From: an uncultured Bacteroidia bacterium
GTDB lineage: Bacteria > Bacteroidota > Bacteroidia > Bacteroidales > CAJPTX01
Direction: 5' to 3'
NCBI GenBank assembly: GCA_947252645.1
Contig: CAMXWF010000003.1
Location: forward strand, 100,103 to 164,102
Length of the DNA: 64,000 bases
Shown here piece after piece: positions 62,928-64,000 of this stretch; the stretch's first letter is position 1; each line of letters opens with the position of its first letter. The notes beneath the pieces are model-generated. The model was not told where the DNA came from. It made no database searches and saw nothing but the letters and a program-made list of their open reading frames with translations. A program made the position numbers and the translations under genes.

Positions 62928-64000
62928 ATGAGAGCATTAGTGCGTGTAGCCTCTGTGATCTTTTTAGCGTTGCTTGTCAGCGCGGGTGGAGCATGGGGGC
63001 ATGGGAAACAAGGGCAGGTAAGCGTTAGGCAGACGGCGATGAGCTTGACCAAGCCCACCGATGCCACCTCGCTAGAAGGCGGGGTGAAGGCATCGGCCGC
63101 GATGGCGGCGCAAAATGGGGGTAAGCCCATTGTGAAAAGCCGCTTGAGGGGGGGGACAACTCCCCAGGGTCCTGCATGGATTATCTTCTATGTGACTAAT
63201 AAAAACGGTGACCCGTTGGAGAAGGCGACTGTAGGAATTGGTGGAAAGACGGCGACTACAGACAATACGGGGCAGGCGACAGTCGATGGGTTGGACGAAC
63301 AAGAGTACGAATACTCGATAACCAAGAAGGGCTATAAGCCATATAAAGATTTCGCTAGTGGAAACAAAAAAACACTTTATGCAGGTCCAAACTATCTGGA
63401 GGCACCCCTTGAGGAGGATGTGGCGAAGCCTATCACACTAAGTTTTACTGAAGGAGAGGTAGAGGTAAAAGATGCAGCTACCGGCAACAAGAAAACGAAC
63501 GGCGCTACTGACTTGAAGAAGGGCGATAAGCTGGTGATATCTGTAGCTGTAGCAGGCAAGGTCTTCGATGAGTTGAAGATAAGTGAAATGCTTATGGATG
63601 ATGCCGTAGGCAGTGCATCCTATGAGTATACTGTAGGCGATCGTGATGAGAATAGACAAAACTGTGAAATCAAGGCCACGTTACGGGCTATGCCTACTAG
63701 CCTTAAGCTCACGGTAAAACCGGAGATTGCGGTGGGCAAAACGGCCTCAATCTCCGTAACCGATGAGAATGCTAAAGGCGTAGCTGCGCAGGCGGTGACT
63801 TTCACGCCAGATCCTTCCGATGCGGTGGAGATAGCAGCCGATGGCACGGTGACGGGCAAGAAGGAGGCTGCGACGGTAACGATTACCGCCAAGCTAAAGG
63901 CGAAAGAGTCGGTGACTGGCACGGCGACGCTGAAGGTGACGGCGAAGGTGGTAGTAACGAAAATCACGCTGGATAAGACGACCCTGGAGCTAGAGGAAGG
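62928..64000 (+). CDS. secreted protein with Ig-like repeats, N-terminal part (runs off the window)
   Basis: The frame from the ATG at 62928 stays open for 357 codons to the window edge. It begins with a signal peptide (VRVASVIFLALLVSAGGAWG). A carboxypeptidase-regulatory-like domain follows near residues 83-145 (FYVTNKNGDPLEKATVGIGG, YSITKKGYKPYKDF). After that come bacterial Ig-like group 2 (BIG2) modules: GKTASISVTDENAKGVAAQ, VEIAADGTVTGKKEAATVTI, and the start of another at KITLDKTTLELEEG. Such repeats build long cell-surface stalks and adhesins. Codon use is visibly more AT-rich than in neighbouring genes, which may mean recent transfer. Total length and C-terminal anchor are unknown. 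Confidence 0.85.
   Translation, partial: MRALVRVASVIFLALLVSAGGAWGHGKQGQVSVRQTAMSLTKPTDATSLEGGVKASAAMAAQNGGKPIVKSRLRGGTTPQGPAWIIFYVTNKNGDPLEKATVGIGGKTATTDNTGQATVDGLDEQEYEYSITKKGYKPYKDFASGNKKTLYAGPNYLEAPLEEDVAKPITLSFTEGEVEVKDAATGNKKTNGATDLKKGDKLVISVAVAGKVFDELKISEMLMDDAVGSASYEYTVGDRDENRQNCEIKATLRAMPTSLKLTVKPEIAVGKTASISVTDENAKGVAAQAVTFTPDPSDAVEIAADGTVTGKKEAATVTITAKLKAKESVTGTATLKVTAKVVVTKITLDKTTLELEE

Overview
The window looks like a chromosome segment from a GC-rich member of the Bacteroidota, probably the order Bacteroidales. Four things point there. Most upstream regions carry the phylum's -7 promoter box TAnnTTTG, often with TTTG about 20 bp upstream. Typical protein families are present: DUF5723, DUF4249, DUF6150, DUF3109, WbqC, OmpA with PD40 repeats, a TonB-dependent receptor with a carboxypeptidase-like plug, and a Tgt without its zinc cysteines. 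The thi operon has the Bacteroidales gene content, and there is an envelope LPS/MCE gene set. The genus cannot be named from this sequence.

Layout. 0.3-6.5 kb: translation and core genes (cNMP-domain aspartase, era, thrS, infC with an AUC start, rpmI, rplT). 6.7-9 kb: a secreted Ntn-hydrolase and a decayed DUF4143 ATPase. 9.2-11.6 kb: restriction-modification pair 1, a DUF262-HNH nuclease then an EcoRI-type adenine methylase. 11.7-18.7 kb: a thiamine operon behind a TPP riboswitch (thiS, thiC, a ThiE/ThiD/ThiE triple fusion, thiG, thiH, an unusual thiF). 18.8-26.5 kb: recQ, two tonB paralogues, a DUF3109 gene and gpmI, all on the minus strand. 26.7-36.9 kb: a Cache/GAF sensor, a VWA-like secreted protein, ung, tgt, an LptF/G permease, tRNA-Phe, and a lipoprotein with a DUF5723 partner. 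37.2-40.2 kb: restriction-modification pair 2, paralogous to pair 1 but in the opposite gene order, inside a repeat-rich island. 40.5-53.4 kb: fabD, an AddB-like nuclease, lptD, amidase, MCE protein, a transporter, wbqC, nadD, gmk and yicC. 53.9-64 kb: a cysteine desulfidase-like enzyme, purM, a DUF6150 gene, an OmpA protein, a TonB receptor with DUF4249 lipoprotein, and the start of a large Ig-like surface protein that runs off the window.

The most striking observation is in methylase 2. An (AG)9 tract sits just before three 27-bp repeats spaced 73 and 70 bp apart. Each repeat is therefore in a different reading frame, and each encodes the same C-terminal motif (Y-x-R-I/L-F/C-I-R) followed by its own stop. 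Slippage at the tract would swap C-termini of 387, 408 or 431 residues instead of switching the gene off. The surrounding island carries heptamer repeats, direct repeats, and a double-hairpin element in three copies with stem changes that preserve pairing.

Hand counts also suggest that the G/C bias of the plus strand is reversed between about 26.5 and 53 kb, as if this block had been inverted. All function calls come from recognising motifs in translated sequence; no database search was run.
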